Below, one piece after another: positions 47,158-56,899 of a stretch of 64,000 nucleotides of DNA. The stretch is from NCBI RefSeq assembly GCF_018603905.1, contig NZ_JAHFZZ010000003.1, positions 1 to 64,000 of the forward strand. The letters run 5' to 3'. The position numbers and the translations under genes are program-made. The notes beneath the pieces were generated by a model. That model did not search any database, was not told the DNA's origin, and saw only the letters and a list, made by a program, of their open reading frames with translations. Numbering within the stretch: the first letter of the stretch is position 1; each line of letters starts with the position of its first letter. The stretch comes from Nonomuraea sp. NEAU-A123 (GTDB taxonomy: Bacteria; Actinomycetota; Actinomycetes; Streptosporangiales; Streptosporangiaceae).

Positions 47158-47351
47158 CGTCGGGGATCCGTTCCGGTCGGCTGTGCGGTGCGATCGCTTG
47201 AGGAAAGAGATAGAAGCCAATGAGCCGGTGGCTGCCGCTGAAGTGGACGGGCTGAAGCGGGCGCCTCTCAGCGGCCATGGCGGCCATGGCGGTGGCGGCC
47301 ATGGTGGTGGCGGTGATGGCGGGTCGTGGCGGAGGTCCGGGCGGGTCGTGG

Positions 47352-48062
47352 CTACGAGTTTTCAGCGCGGGTCGCCATCTGGTGGGTCCACCACAGGCCG
47401 CAGGCGTCGAGGGCGATACCGGCCGTGAGGCAGGCGAGGCCGGGGAGGTTGCCGAAGAGGAAGGCGAGTGGGTGCATTCCCAGTGCGCTTCCCATGAGGA
47501 GGCCCAGGGCGGGCAGTGCGGCCAGCATTCTCGCGGTGGTGCGAGGGCCGGCCAATTGTGCCGTGACGTCCTGGCGGTGGGCTTGGGCTGTACGTAGCGT
47601 GCTGCCGACGCGTTCTACGAGGGCGGCTAGTCCTGCGCCTACGGTCACGCTGACGCTCCAGCAGGCGGCCAGGCGGCGTAGTCCTTCGCCGCCTTGCTGC
47701 GGTGCCACGGATATGAGAGCTGTGGACACGTCGCCGCCGTCTCTTGCCGCCGCCATCACCGGGCGCAGGGCATCCGGGTCTGGGAAGTCGACTGCGGTGA
47801 TCGCTCTGGTGAGAGCTTCGCCTGGAGTGCGGCCAGCGGTCAGTTCGGCTGAGAGGGCTTGGCAGAGCTCGATCGATGCTCGGCGCCAGGCGTCGGCGCG
47901 GCGGGCTGGGCTGGGGCGGGTGATCAGGTGTTTTATGGATCGCTGCTGGAAGGGCTCGCGGGTGAAGGTCAGCCTGTCGAGGCGGGCTGTGGCGGTGCTT
48001 GGGCCGGTCCACAGCCATATGGCGGCTGCTGTGGACAATGCAGCCATGAGGGCTGCGATCAC
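47352..48062 (-). CDS. tadB: TadB-like inner-membrane platform protein
   Basis: 236 residues from a GTG at 48062 with GGGAG eight bases before it. The hydrophobic N-terminal helix (LMAALSTAAAIWLWTGP) is followed by the T2SSF helical domain (SIELCQALSAELTAGRTPGEALTRAI, AARDGGDVSTALI) and paired C-terminal membrane segments (MLAALPALGLLMGSALGM, LACLTAGIALDACGLWW). It is a little shorter than classical TadB, as usual in actinobacteria. Confidence 0.92.
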   Translation of the reverse strand: MIAALMAALSTAAAIWLWTGPSTATARLDRLTFTREPFQQRSIKHLITRPSPARRADAWRRASIELCQALSAELTAGRTPGEALTRAITAVDFPDPDALRPVMAAARDGGDVSTALISVAPQQGGEGLRRLAACWSVSVTVGAGLAALVERVGSTLRTAQAHRQDVTAQLAGPRTTARMLAALPALGLLMGSALGMHPLAFLFGNLPGLACLTAGIALDACGLWWTHQMATRAENS

Positions 48063-48659
48063 GGGTTTACGCTCCCTGCTCGTCTCGGTCTGGTCGGGTG
48101 AGCCTGGCTGATGACGGTGCGGTCTGGTCGGGTGAGCCTGGCCGATGACGGTGCGGGGTGAGTGACGGTGCGGGGTCGGTGGCTCGGCGACGGTACGGGG
48201 TCGGGTGAGCCTCGCCGGGGGCGGTGCGGATCGAGTGAGGCTCACCGGTGGCGGTAAGGGCCAGTGGAGGTACGGGTTGGTTGTACGGACTTCACTGATG
48301 GCGCTACGGCTGGGTGGGGGCACAGGTCGGGTGCTCTTCGGTCATGGTCGGGGCGTACGACACGTCGCCGGACGTACGAGGCGGGGGACGTACGAGAGGA
48401 GCTCTCAGTAATGGTCTGGGCGTAGGACAAACGTTGCCGGGTGCGGTGTGGGCCGGCGAGCTTCGCGGGGGACGTGACGCGTGACTCGGCTTCGGTCGCG
48501 GGCTGCATCTTGCTTATCGTTTGGCCTGGTCGCGCTGCCTGTGTATGGCTGGTGATACGGCTGGGGTGCAGCGTGGAGGTGACGTTTTCATGGGTATCGC
48601 TCGGCGAGTGGTCGTTGGCGGATCCGGTTGGCGACGTGTTCGCCACGACGCGAAGTTGG
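48063..48659. repeat. 597-base spacer with 34-bp repeats between tadA and tadB
   Basis: Two 34-bp units (48087-48120 and 48121-48154) differ at one base; both contain GGTCGGGTGAGCCTGG and end ATGACGGTGC. Shorter, eroded copies continue to about 48257. The remainder of the spacer shows no gene that I can support; frames on either strand lack ribosome sites. Confidence 0.85.
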
Positions 48660-49820
48660 TCACGGGTGAGTCCTCTCTGTCAGGGCGTCGTGTCCTGGGC
48701 CGGTGCGCGGGTGGCCTTTTGTGTCGAAGGTCAGGGCGGTTTCGGATTCGACGAAGCCTGTCGAAGATCTCGACAGGAGGCAGATTTCCGCTACGCGGCG
48801 GCGGCTGTCGGAGCGGTTGCGGGTCAGGTGGATGACCACGTCCAAGGCTGCAGCGAGTTGGCTGTGGACGGCTTCTCTGCTCAAGCCTGCTGCGCATCCC
48901 AGTGCCTCCAGCCGGGGCGGTACGTCGGCGGCCGCGTTGGCGTGCAAAGTGCCGCAGCCGCCCTCGTGGCCGGTGTTCAGGGCGGCCAGCAAGTCCACTA
49001 CTTCGGCGCCCCTGACCTCTCCGACCACTACGCGGTCTGGGCGCATGCGGAGGGCCTGGCGTACCAGGTCTCGTAGGCCGACGCCGCCGGCGCCTTCGAG
49101 GTTTGGCGGACGGGACTCCAGGCGGACGACGTGGGGGTGGAGCGGGCGGAGTTCGGCTGAGTCTTCTACGAGAAGCAGGCGTTCACCTGGGTCGGCCAGC
49201 GACAGCAGGGCTGATAGGAGGGTTGTCTTGCCTGTGCCGGTGCCGCCTGTCACTAGGAATGCCAGCCTGGCCGTCACGATGGCCGTCAGTAGTGGTACTG
49301 CCGACGGTGGGATCGTGCCTGCCGCCACCAAGTCGGGCAAGGTGAACGTACGTCTCGGTGGCAGGCGGAGCGACACGCAGGTGCCGCCTGAGGCGATCGG
49401 CGGGAGCACGGCGTGGAGGCGTACTCCTCCGGCCAGTCTGGCGTCCACGTACGGCGAGGCGTCGTCCAGGCGTCTGCCGGCGGCGGCCGCCAGGCGTTGG
49501 GCCAGCCTGCGGACGGCGCCGTCGTCGGTGAACGTCACCGAGGTCCTGCGGAGGCCGTGGCCGTCGTCGACCCATACCTCGCGAGAGCCGTTGACCAGGA
49601 CGTCGGTGACGTCGGGTTCTGCCAGGAGGGGCTCCAGCGGGCCTGCTCCTATGAGGTCGGCGCAGAGGGAACGGGCTACGGCGAGGATCTCTGCGTCGCC
49701 GTATACGGATTTTTCGGCTCGTAGGGCTACTGCTACCTGGGCGGCGCTTGGTTCGACGCCGGTCCGGGCCAGCCGTACGCGGACGGCCTCGATCAGCTCG
49801 GGTGAAACGCCCGGGTTCAT
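48660..49820 (-). CDS. tadA: TadA secretion ATPase
   Basis: 386 residues from an ATG at 49820. It is a CpaF/TadA-type hexameric ATPase that powers Tad pilus assembly: N-terminal domain ending in VTDVLVNGSREVWVDD, Walker A GGTGTGKTT (192-200), Asp box LLLVEDSAEL, Walker B-region MRPDRVVVGEVRG and the conserved NTGHEGGCGTLHAN. All catalytic motifs look intact. It is downstream of ssd and upstream of tadB, the order seen in mycobacteria and streptomycetes. Confidence 0.95.
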   Translation of the reverse strand: MNPGVSPELIEAVRVRLARTGVEPSAAQVAVALRAEKSVYGDAEILAVARSLCADLIGAGPLEPLLAEPDVTDVLVNGSREVWVDDGHGLRRTSVTFTDDGAVRRLAQRLAAAAGRRLDDASPYVDARLAGGVRLHAVLPPIASGGTCVSLRLPPRRTFTLPDLVAAGTIPPSAVPLLTAIVTARLAFLVTGGTGTGKTTLLSALLSLADPGERLLLVEDSAELRPLHPHVVRLESRPPNLEGAGGVGLRDLVRQALRMRPDRVVVGEVRGAEVVDLLAALNTGHEGGCGTLHANAAADVPPRLEALGCAAGLSREAVHSQLAAALDVVIHLTRNRSDSRRRVAEICLLSRSSTGFVESETALTFDTKGHPRTGPGHDALTERTHP

Positions 49821-49895
49821 GTGCTCATTTCTCTGTGGTCTGTTTCTGTGCTGACATGTGCTCGCTTCTGGGCTGGCATGCGCTAATTTCTGGCC
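49818..49895. repeat. Three copies of the tadA start region
   Basis: CATGTGCTCATTTCT at 49818 (covering the tadA ATG), CATGTGCTCGCTTCT at 49855 and CATGCGCTAATTTCT at 49877 are spaced 37 and 22 bases. On the coding strand each provides a GAGCACATG- or AGCGCATG-like start. Confidence 0.7.
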
Positions 49896-49995
49896 GACCG
49901 GGAGACAGCGCGCCCGCCGTGGAGGGTGCCCTTCGTCATTTCGTCCCGGTGAGTCCGGTAGCACCAGAAAGCGTCGAGTGAGGGTGCGGGTCTCG

Positions 49996-51036
49996 TCACG
50001 GCGGGAGTAGGTCGCGTAGGAGGGATGTGCAGAGGGCGCCGAGGACGGTGCGGGGGCCGAGTTTGGGGAGTTCGCCGCGGTTCAGGGTGGTGGGGAGGCG
50101 GGGCTGGTCGGGTAGGTGGCCGGCGGAGGGGATGCCGAGGGAGCTCGCCACCACGTCGTCGTCGAGGACGCCGGGGCGGATGACCGCGCGGATGTCTGAG
50201 GTGTGCCGGTTGACCTCCGTGAGGACCTGGGCGGCGGCCAGGACGCCGCGTACGTCGGCCGTGGCTACGAGCAGTGTGCCGCTCGCCCTTGTCAGGGCCT
50301 CGATGGCGGCGGGGTCGAGGTGGCGCGGGAGGTCGACGACCACCACGTCGAAGCCGCGGCGTCCGGCTTCCAGCACTGAGCGCATGGCCTGGGCGGGGAT
50401 CGCGCGTACCTCGCCGCGGTGGAAGGACAGGACCGTCAGGTCGCCGAACGCCGGTAGCGCGGCCTGCAGGGCTGCCGAACCGACCCGGCCCTCGCGGGCT
50501 ACCAGGTCTCCCCAGCGCGCGCCGCTGGCCTCCTCCTGTCCCAGCAACGCGTCGATGCCGCCGCCCAGCGGGTCGGCGTCGATCAGCAGCGTGCGCAGGC
50601 GGTCGCCGGAGGCGCGCAGGGCCAGGCAGGCCGACAGGACGCTCGCGCCCACCCCACCCCGGCCGCCGATGACGCAGAGTACGACGCCGGAGCGGGGATC
50701 GGGCTCCATGGCGTCGGCGAACTCCTCCACAAGGCGCCGCTCGCCGCCTGGCAGGTCGATGACGGCCTGGGCGCCCACTGCCACACATCGGCGCCAGCTG
50801 TCGGGGTCTTCTGGGTCGCGGGTGACCAGGAGCACGCCGTCTCTGGCGGGGGGTGAGGTGGCGGCCATCGCGTCGGCCAGGTCGCCGCCTATCACCACCA
50901 GGGGCGCGAGGTTCCAGAAAGGGCGTGCGTGGGCGGGGGCGTGGGCCACGTCGAGCTGGGCTCCGGCTGCGGCGGCCATGCGGACGAGGTCGTCGAGTAG
51001 GTCTCGGTCTTCGGTGATGACCAGTGGGCGGTGCAT
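49996..51036 (-). CDS. ssd: Ssd, MinD/CpaE-like protein with altered P-loop
   Basis: 346 residues; GGGAGG precedes the ATG at 51036. An N-terminal receiver-like domain (LVITEDRDLLDDLVRMAAAAG) is followed by a MinD-like ATPase fold (LLIDADPLGGGIDALLG, DVVVVDLPRHLD). At the nucleotide loop the sequence is GGRGGVGAS (124-132), lacking both signature lysines of the deviant Walker A motif (KGGxGK). It matches the septum-site determining protein Ssd (Rv3660c) at the head of the Tad locus, where CpaE-type proteins localise the machine. Confidence 0.92.
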   Translation of the reverse strand: MHRPLVITEDRDLLDDLVRMAAAAGAQLDVAHAPAHARPFWNLAPLVVIGGDLADAMAATSPPARDGVLLVTRDPEDPDSWRRCVAVGAQAVIDLPGGERRLVEEFADAMEPDPRSGVVLCVIGGRGGVGASVLSACLALRASGDRLRTLLIDADPLGGGIDALLGQEEASGARWGDLVAREGRVGSAALQAALPAFGDLTVLSFHRGEVRAIPAQAMRSVLEAGRRGFDVVVVDLPRHLDPAAIEALTRASGTLLVATADVRGVLAAAQVLTEVNRHTSDIRAVIRPGVLDDDVVASSLGIPSAGHLPDQPRLPTTLNRGELPKLGPRTVLGALCTSLLRDLLPP

Positions 51037-51312
51037 GAGGGGCCTCCCTGATCTGGTGGTTGGGAGGTACACCATGCGTCGGGAGGGTGGAGTGGCGGGC
51101 CGCCGAACGTGGTTCTGTGGATGACGGGGCTGGAGGAGGGAGGGCGTGTGGACAACGGGATGGGAGGAGGCGGGGAGGGAGTCTGTCCCGGTGGACGGCT
51201 ACTAGCTAGATCGCAAGACGGACTATGAGACCGTCCACAAGACCGAGGTCCTGTGGACGACGGGACCGCTGGACAAAGGCCTGTGGAGCACGCGGCCGGA
51301 GGACGGCCCCGT

Positions 51313-51408
51313 GGCCGAAGGGCCAGGGGGCCGAAGGGCCAGGGGGCCGAAGGGCCAGGGGGCCGAAGGGCCAGGGGGCCGAAGGGCCAGGGGGCCGAAG
51401 GGCCAGGG
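51313..51408. repeat. 16-bp minisatellite, six perfect copies
   Basis: GGCCGAAGGGCCAGGG is repeated six times without any change. The unit holds an internal inverted repeat (GGCC/GGCC around GAAG), so the array could fold. A period of 16 is not a multiple of three, so it is not coding in any single frame. Confidence 0.97.
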
Positions 51409-51507
51409 TTCTGTGGGGACTCGGACGCGGCAGCTAGTGCGGGCGCCCTGCCGACCGCCCGGATCCAAGCCGAGCACAGCAAGCAGACCCGAGCCGCCCA
51501 GAAAAGG

Positions 51508-51542
51508 GGCGACCCCCGCCGGGGGGGAGAGCGGGGGTCGCC
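51508..51542. terminator. Strong hairpin in a gene-free region
   Basis: GGCGACCCCCGC (51508-51519) and GCGGGGGTCGCC (51531-51542) form a perfect 12-bp stem with an 11-base loop. It is about 470 bases from the nearest gene start, so what it terminates, if anything, is unclear. Confidence 0.6.
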
Positions 51543-51783
51543 TGATCGGTCCGGCTCCGGGGGGGTAGAGCCGGTCCCGTTTCAGAAGAAAGCTTTCATC
51601 ACTTGACCAGAGCATGGCAAGAGACTGGCAAAGCAAACCCATGCACAGTCGCTCCAGTTTCAAGAGATACCCCCGTATGCTGCCCGATCAACTCGAGTTT
51701 CGTCGAGGAGCAATCTCGCATTTTCGCCAAGTTTTTTCGCCCCCTCATAACGATCACATAAAGCAGCTCACTCAGAGTGATCG

Positions 51784-52020
51784 TCACAGGTTGATAACCA
51801 CAGCAAAACCCCCGGTCGCGCGAAATCTCCGCCCCCGGAGGCCCTCGCCCGGGTAAAGGTCTTGCTCCCAGGGGTTCCCATCAGGGCGGATCCGTCGTAC
51901 AAAGGTGACACGGACCACTTGTCCGGGTGCGTCAACCAGGCACCCACGCGCGACCAGCCGCGGGAGGCGCGTCGTGACGGGCTTGTCCCGCTCCGACGAA
52001 TAGAGGTGCACGCTTGGTAA
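51784..52020 (-). CDS. Possible small hypothetical or decayed protein
   Basis: A leftward frame of about 78 codons (TTG at 52020 or GTG at 52011) encodes a basic product with VHLYSSERDKPVTTRLPRLV and RIRPDGNPWEQDLYPGEGL. Codon bias is moderately actinobacterial in its first half and then fades. No ribosome site and no known family. It lies beyond the terminator of the Fic-like gene, so it would need its own promoter. It may equally be gene debris. Confidence 0.25.
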   Translation of the reverse strand, partial: LPSVHLYSSERDKPVTTRLPRLVARGCLVDAPGQVVRVTFVRRIRPDGNPWEQDLYPGEGLRGRRFRATGGFAVVINL

Positions 52021-52040
52021 CCCGGTGTGACGTATCGGCC

Positions 52041-52068
52041 GACGGCGTCTCATGACTGAGACGCCGTC
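52041..52068 (-). terminator. Hairpin terminator of the Fic-like gene
   Basis: GACGGCGTCTCA (52041-52052), loop TGAC, TGAGACGCCGTC (52057-52068) make a perfect 12-bp stem 22 bases after the stop of the leftward gene at 52091. Confidence 0.93.
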
Positions 52069-52090
52069 AGCTATGTCAGCCTCGGGTATG

Positions 52091-52822
52091 TCAGCCTCTT
52101 TGCAGCGCCTCGCAGATCGCGGTCGTCTCGCGTACGCCAAGGGTGACCGCGGCGGCACAGTGTCGTACCCAGGCCGCCACCCCGTCGGGCGATCCGCTCA
52201 GGTAGGCCCGCAGGCCATCGGCATAGGGCAGCTCCAGATGCCCCACTTCGACGGCCACCAGCGACTTCGGGTCCAGCCCGTACTCGACCAGTGTGAGCCG
52301 TTCGGCCGAGCGCGCGACGACGCCGTCGGCCGTACCGAACGGGCGCAGCACGGCCAGCTCCGCGTGGACGACGGCGGCCAGCACGAGCGCGGGCGCCTTC
52401 GTGGGCGCTTCGAGCAGCCCGAACAAGCTCTCCAGACGCGCGGCCAGCTCCTCGTCCGGGGTGCGCGGCCGGCCGAGTGAGTCCGTGAGACCGGCCGCGG
52501 CGACCGTGTGCAGGCGGGCGAGCACCTGACGGGGGGCCTTGCGCCAGGTGGAGCCCAGCCGGCCCAGCTCGGCCGACGCGCGCAGGGCGCCCTGGACGAC
52601 GGGATCCTCTACCGAGCCCTGTCGCAGCTCGTCCAGGGGCACGTCGACGCCCTCGATGGCCGCCGACGCCCGCGCTCCGCGCAGGGACGACTCGGCCGAC
52701 ACCGCCGGGCTCGCGCGGCGCAGGACGCGATGGCGATACAGCCCGTCGACGGCCTGTCTGGCCTCCTCCACCGCCTCGGGAACGCCAGGAAGTGCCGCGA
52801 TGACAGCCAGTGGATCACTCAC
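52091..52822 (-). CDS. Fic-like protein with degenerate catalytic motif
   Basis: 243 residues from a GTG at 52822. Residues about 50-61 (ARASAAIEGVDV) match the S-x3-E-G inhibitory-helix motif of Fic proteins (Ser53, Glu57, Gly58). Where active enzymes have HPFxDGNGRxxR, this one has RPFGTADGVVAR (160-171): the catalytic His is Arg160 and the Asn and first Arg are lost. AMP transfer is therefore unlikely. I recall the gene as Rv3662c-like, conserved between ssd and acs, so a structural or regulatory role is probable. Confidence 0.75.
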   Translation of the reverse strand: MSDPLAVIAALPGVPEAVEEARQAVDGLYRHRVLRRASPAVSAESSLRGARASAAIEGVDVPLDELRQGSVEDPVVQGALRASAELGRLGSTWRKAPRQVLARLHTVAAAGLTDSLGRPRTPDEELAARLESLFGLLEAPTKAPALVLAAVVHAELAVLRPFGTADGVVARSAERLTLVEYGLDPKSLVAVEVGHLELPYADGLRAYLSGSPDGVAAWVRHCAAAVTLGVRETTAICEALQRG

Positions 52823-53049
52823 GGGATTCAACACTAGCGGGGGACCCAATAAACCCACCCATTGGCTCGTTCCATATTCGTTTGGTGCCAAGATGACAAC
52901 AGTTCAATAGCACGTGTAAGACCACTTGATAACCGGATCAGCCGCGCTTCGCCACATGTACAGACCTGTCTAGACCTCTTGTGTGCGGAGCAGGTGACCT
53001 GGTGGAGTGGGACCCGACCTGTCAGATCTGGCCATAGAAGGAGTACGAG

Positions 53050-55023
<1,974 letters not shown>

Positions 55024-55062
55024 GAAAGGCCCTTTACGCCTTTACGGCACAGCCAACCTGGC

Positions 55063-55088
55063 GCCACCCGCCGCACGTGGCGGGTGGC
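55063..55088 (+). terminator. Hairpin terminator of acs
   Basis: GCCACCCGCC (55063-55072), loop GCACGT, GGCGGGTGGC (55079-55088) is a perfect 10-bp stem 39 bases after the acs stop. Confidence 0.92.
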
Positions 55089-55242
55089 CTCCAGGGGAAC
55101 GGCCGCTGAACCCGCACGGGGCCGGCCGCCGTGACGTGCGCGTTCTGGGCCGGTTACCGGGTTAGGGTGATAGCGGTGTGCCGGGAAGTCGGGTCGGCGT
55201 CACGGGGAAGCGATCCTCGCGACACCCGCCAGAGGAGACCCC

Positions 55243-56451
55243 GTGCGCAAGACCACCGAGAAATGGCCCTTCCCACCCACCGTCCGCTACGCACGCACCG
55301 TGGCCGAGGCGCTGCGCGCGGAGACGGTCGGCGGCATCGTCATGCTCGCCGCCACCGTCGCCGCGCTGATCTGGGCCAACGTCGCGCACGGCGGCTACGC
55401 CGCGCTCCAGCACACCGCGCTCGGCCCCATGGAGCTCTATGAGTGGGCGCAGCACGGCCTGCTGACGGTCTTCTTCTTCGTGGCCGGGCTGGAGGTCAAG
55501 GAGGAGTTCGTTCACGGGGAGCTGGCCAACCTCCGTAAGGCCGCGCTGCCCATCGTCGCCTCCCTGTCCGGCATGGCCGTGCCCGCGCTCGTGTACCTCG
55601 CGGTGAGCTGGGGGGCGCCGGACGCGGCGCGCGGCTGGGCGATTCCCACCGCCACCGACATCGCCTTCGCGCTCGCCGTGCTGGCCGTGACCGCCAGCGC
55701 GATGCCCCCGGCCCTGCGGGCGTTCCTGCTGACCAGCGCGGTCGTCGACGACCTCGGCGCCATCACCATCATCGCCGCCTTCTACACCGACCACCTGAAC
55801 CTGCTCATGCTGCTGGCCGGCGCCGCCCTCATCGCCGTATACGGGATCCTGCAGCGCTCGGGCGCCGGGAAGCTGTGGATGTACCTGCCGCTGGCCGTGG
55901 GCGCCTGGTACGCCGTGGAGGCCAGCGGTGTGCACGCGACCGTGGCGGGGGTGGCGCTCGGCCTGCTCACCCGTGTCACGACGCGAGAGCACGAGACCCG
56001 CTCCCCCGCGGAGGCCGCCGACCACTACCTCCGCCCCATCTCCGCGGGCTTCGCGGTGCCGGTCTTCGCGTTCCTGTCGGCGGGGGTGAAACTCGACGGC
56101 TCCAGCCTCGGCGGTATCTTCTCCGATCGGGTAGTTCTGGGAGTGGTAGCGGGGCTCGTGATCGGGAAGTTCCTGGGTGTGTTCGGCGGTGCCTGGCTGT
56201 CCGTACGGCTTGGCCTGGCGAAACTATCCGAAGAGCTCCAATGGCGGGACATGGCGGCGGTGTCGCTGCTGGCCGGGATCGGGTTCACGGTGTCGCTACT
56301 GATCGGCGACCTGGCTTTCGGCGCCGACCGGGAGCGGGCCGACGCCGTGACGACCGGGATCCTCGCGGCCAGCCTCACCGCGTCCGTCCTGGCGGCGGTA
56401 CTGCTCCACGTACGGGTGCGCAAGCGCCGCATCGCGCTGGATGATGTTTGA
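55243..56451 (+). CDS. nhaA: NhaA sodium/proton antiporter
   Basis: 402 residues from a GTG at 55243 preceded by GAGGAGA. About 11-12 membrane helices; family landmarks are FFFVAGLEVKEEFVHGEL, WAIPTATDIAFALAVLAV, the ion-binding Asp pair in SAVVDDLGAITII and the late GIGFTVSLLIGDLAF. It exchanges external protons for internal sodium in pH and salt homeostasis. It stands between acs and the small holin-like gene, as in related genomes. Confidence 0.96.
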   Translation: MRKTTEKWPFPPTVRYARTVAEALRAETVGGIVMLAATVAALIWANVAHGGYAALQHTALGPMELYEWAQHGLLTVFFFVAGLEVKEEFVHGELANLRKAALPIVASLSGMAVPALVYLAVSWGAPDAARGWAIPTATDIAFALAVLAVTASAMPPALRAFLLTSAVVDDLGAITIIAAFYTDHLNLLMLLAGAALIAVYGILQRSGAGKLWMYLPLAVGAWYAVEASGVHATVAGVALGLLTRVTTREHETRSPAEAADHYLRPISAGFAVPVFAFLSAGVKLDGSSLGGIFSDRVVLGVVAGLVIGKFLGVFGGAWLSVRLGLAKLSEELQWRDMAAVSLLAGIGFTVSLLIGDLAFGADRERADAVTTGILAASLTASVLAAVLLHVRVRKRRIALDDV

Positions 56452-56482
56452 CAGGGCCACCAGGCCTCGATAGGAGACGTTC

Positions 56483-56899
56483 ATGCCGCAGACTCCCGAG
56501 GAAGAATCCCTGGGCTCACTGGTCGCCCAGGCGAGCGATCACATCTCGACCCTGGTCCGCTCGGAGATCGAGCTGGCCAAGGCCGAGCTCAGGTTCGACG
56601 CCAAGCGGGTCGGCACGGCCGGCGGCCTGTTCGCCGCCGCCGCCTTCATGGCGCACCTGTGCCTCATTCTCGCCTCGTTCACGATCGCCTTCGTGCTCGC
56701 CCAGTGGCTGCCGAACTGGGTGGCCTTCCTCATCGTCACCGTCTTCTACCTGGTGGTGGCCGCGCTGCTGGTGTTCATCGGGACGCGTAGGCTGAAAGGG
56801 CTCGCCGGGATGAAGCGTACGACCAGGTCGATCAAGGGCCTCAAGGAGATCGCCACTCCGGAGAAGGAGATAGAGCCGGTGACCAGTGATGGCGCCTGA
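56483..56899 (+). CDS. Holin-like (Phage_holin_3_6 type) membrane protein
   Basis: 138 residues: an amphipathic N-terminal helix (LVAQASDHISTLVRSEIELAKAELRFDAKRVG), two membrane helices (GLFAAAAFMAHLCLILASFTIAFVLA and VAFLIVTVFYLVVAALLVFIG), and a basic tail (MKRTTRSIKGLKEI). This is the phage-holin-like family widespread in actinobacteria (Rv3669 type), where the lysis role is doubtful. It overlaps the hydrolase gene by 11 bases. Confidence 0.9.
   Translation: MPQTPEEESLGSLVAQASDHISTLVRSEIELAKAELRFDAKRVGTAGGLFAAAAFMAHLCLILASFTIAFVLAQWLPNWVAFLIVTVFYLVVAALLVFIGTRRLKGLAGMKRTTRSIKGLKEIATPEKEIEPVTSDGA

Larger units (their letters stand above)
51037..51783. other. Gene-free region right of ssd
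   Basis: Nearly 750 bases without a supported gene. It contains the 16-bp minisatellite and a strong hairpin (both listed), a second weaker hairpin around 51550-51580, and, from about 51600 to 51780, a patch noticeably richer in A and T than anything nearby. In mycobacteria an HAD hydrolase gene stands in this position; no trace of one is visible. Confidence 0.55.

Noticed and set aside
48087..48257. Direct repeats considered as a CRISPR array
   Set aside because: Units are contiguous 34-bp copies that decay, with no unique spacers and no cas genes.
51313..51408. Repeat translated as a Gly/Arg/Pro repetitive protein
   Set aside because: A 16-bp period shifts frame every unit; there is no ribosome site and no extension into coding sequence.
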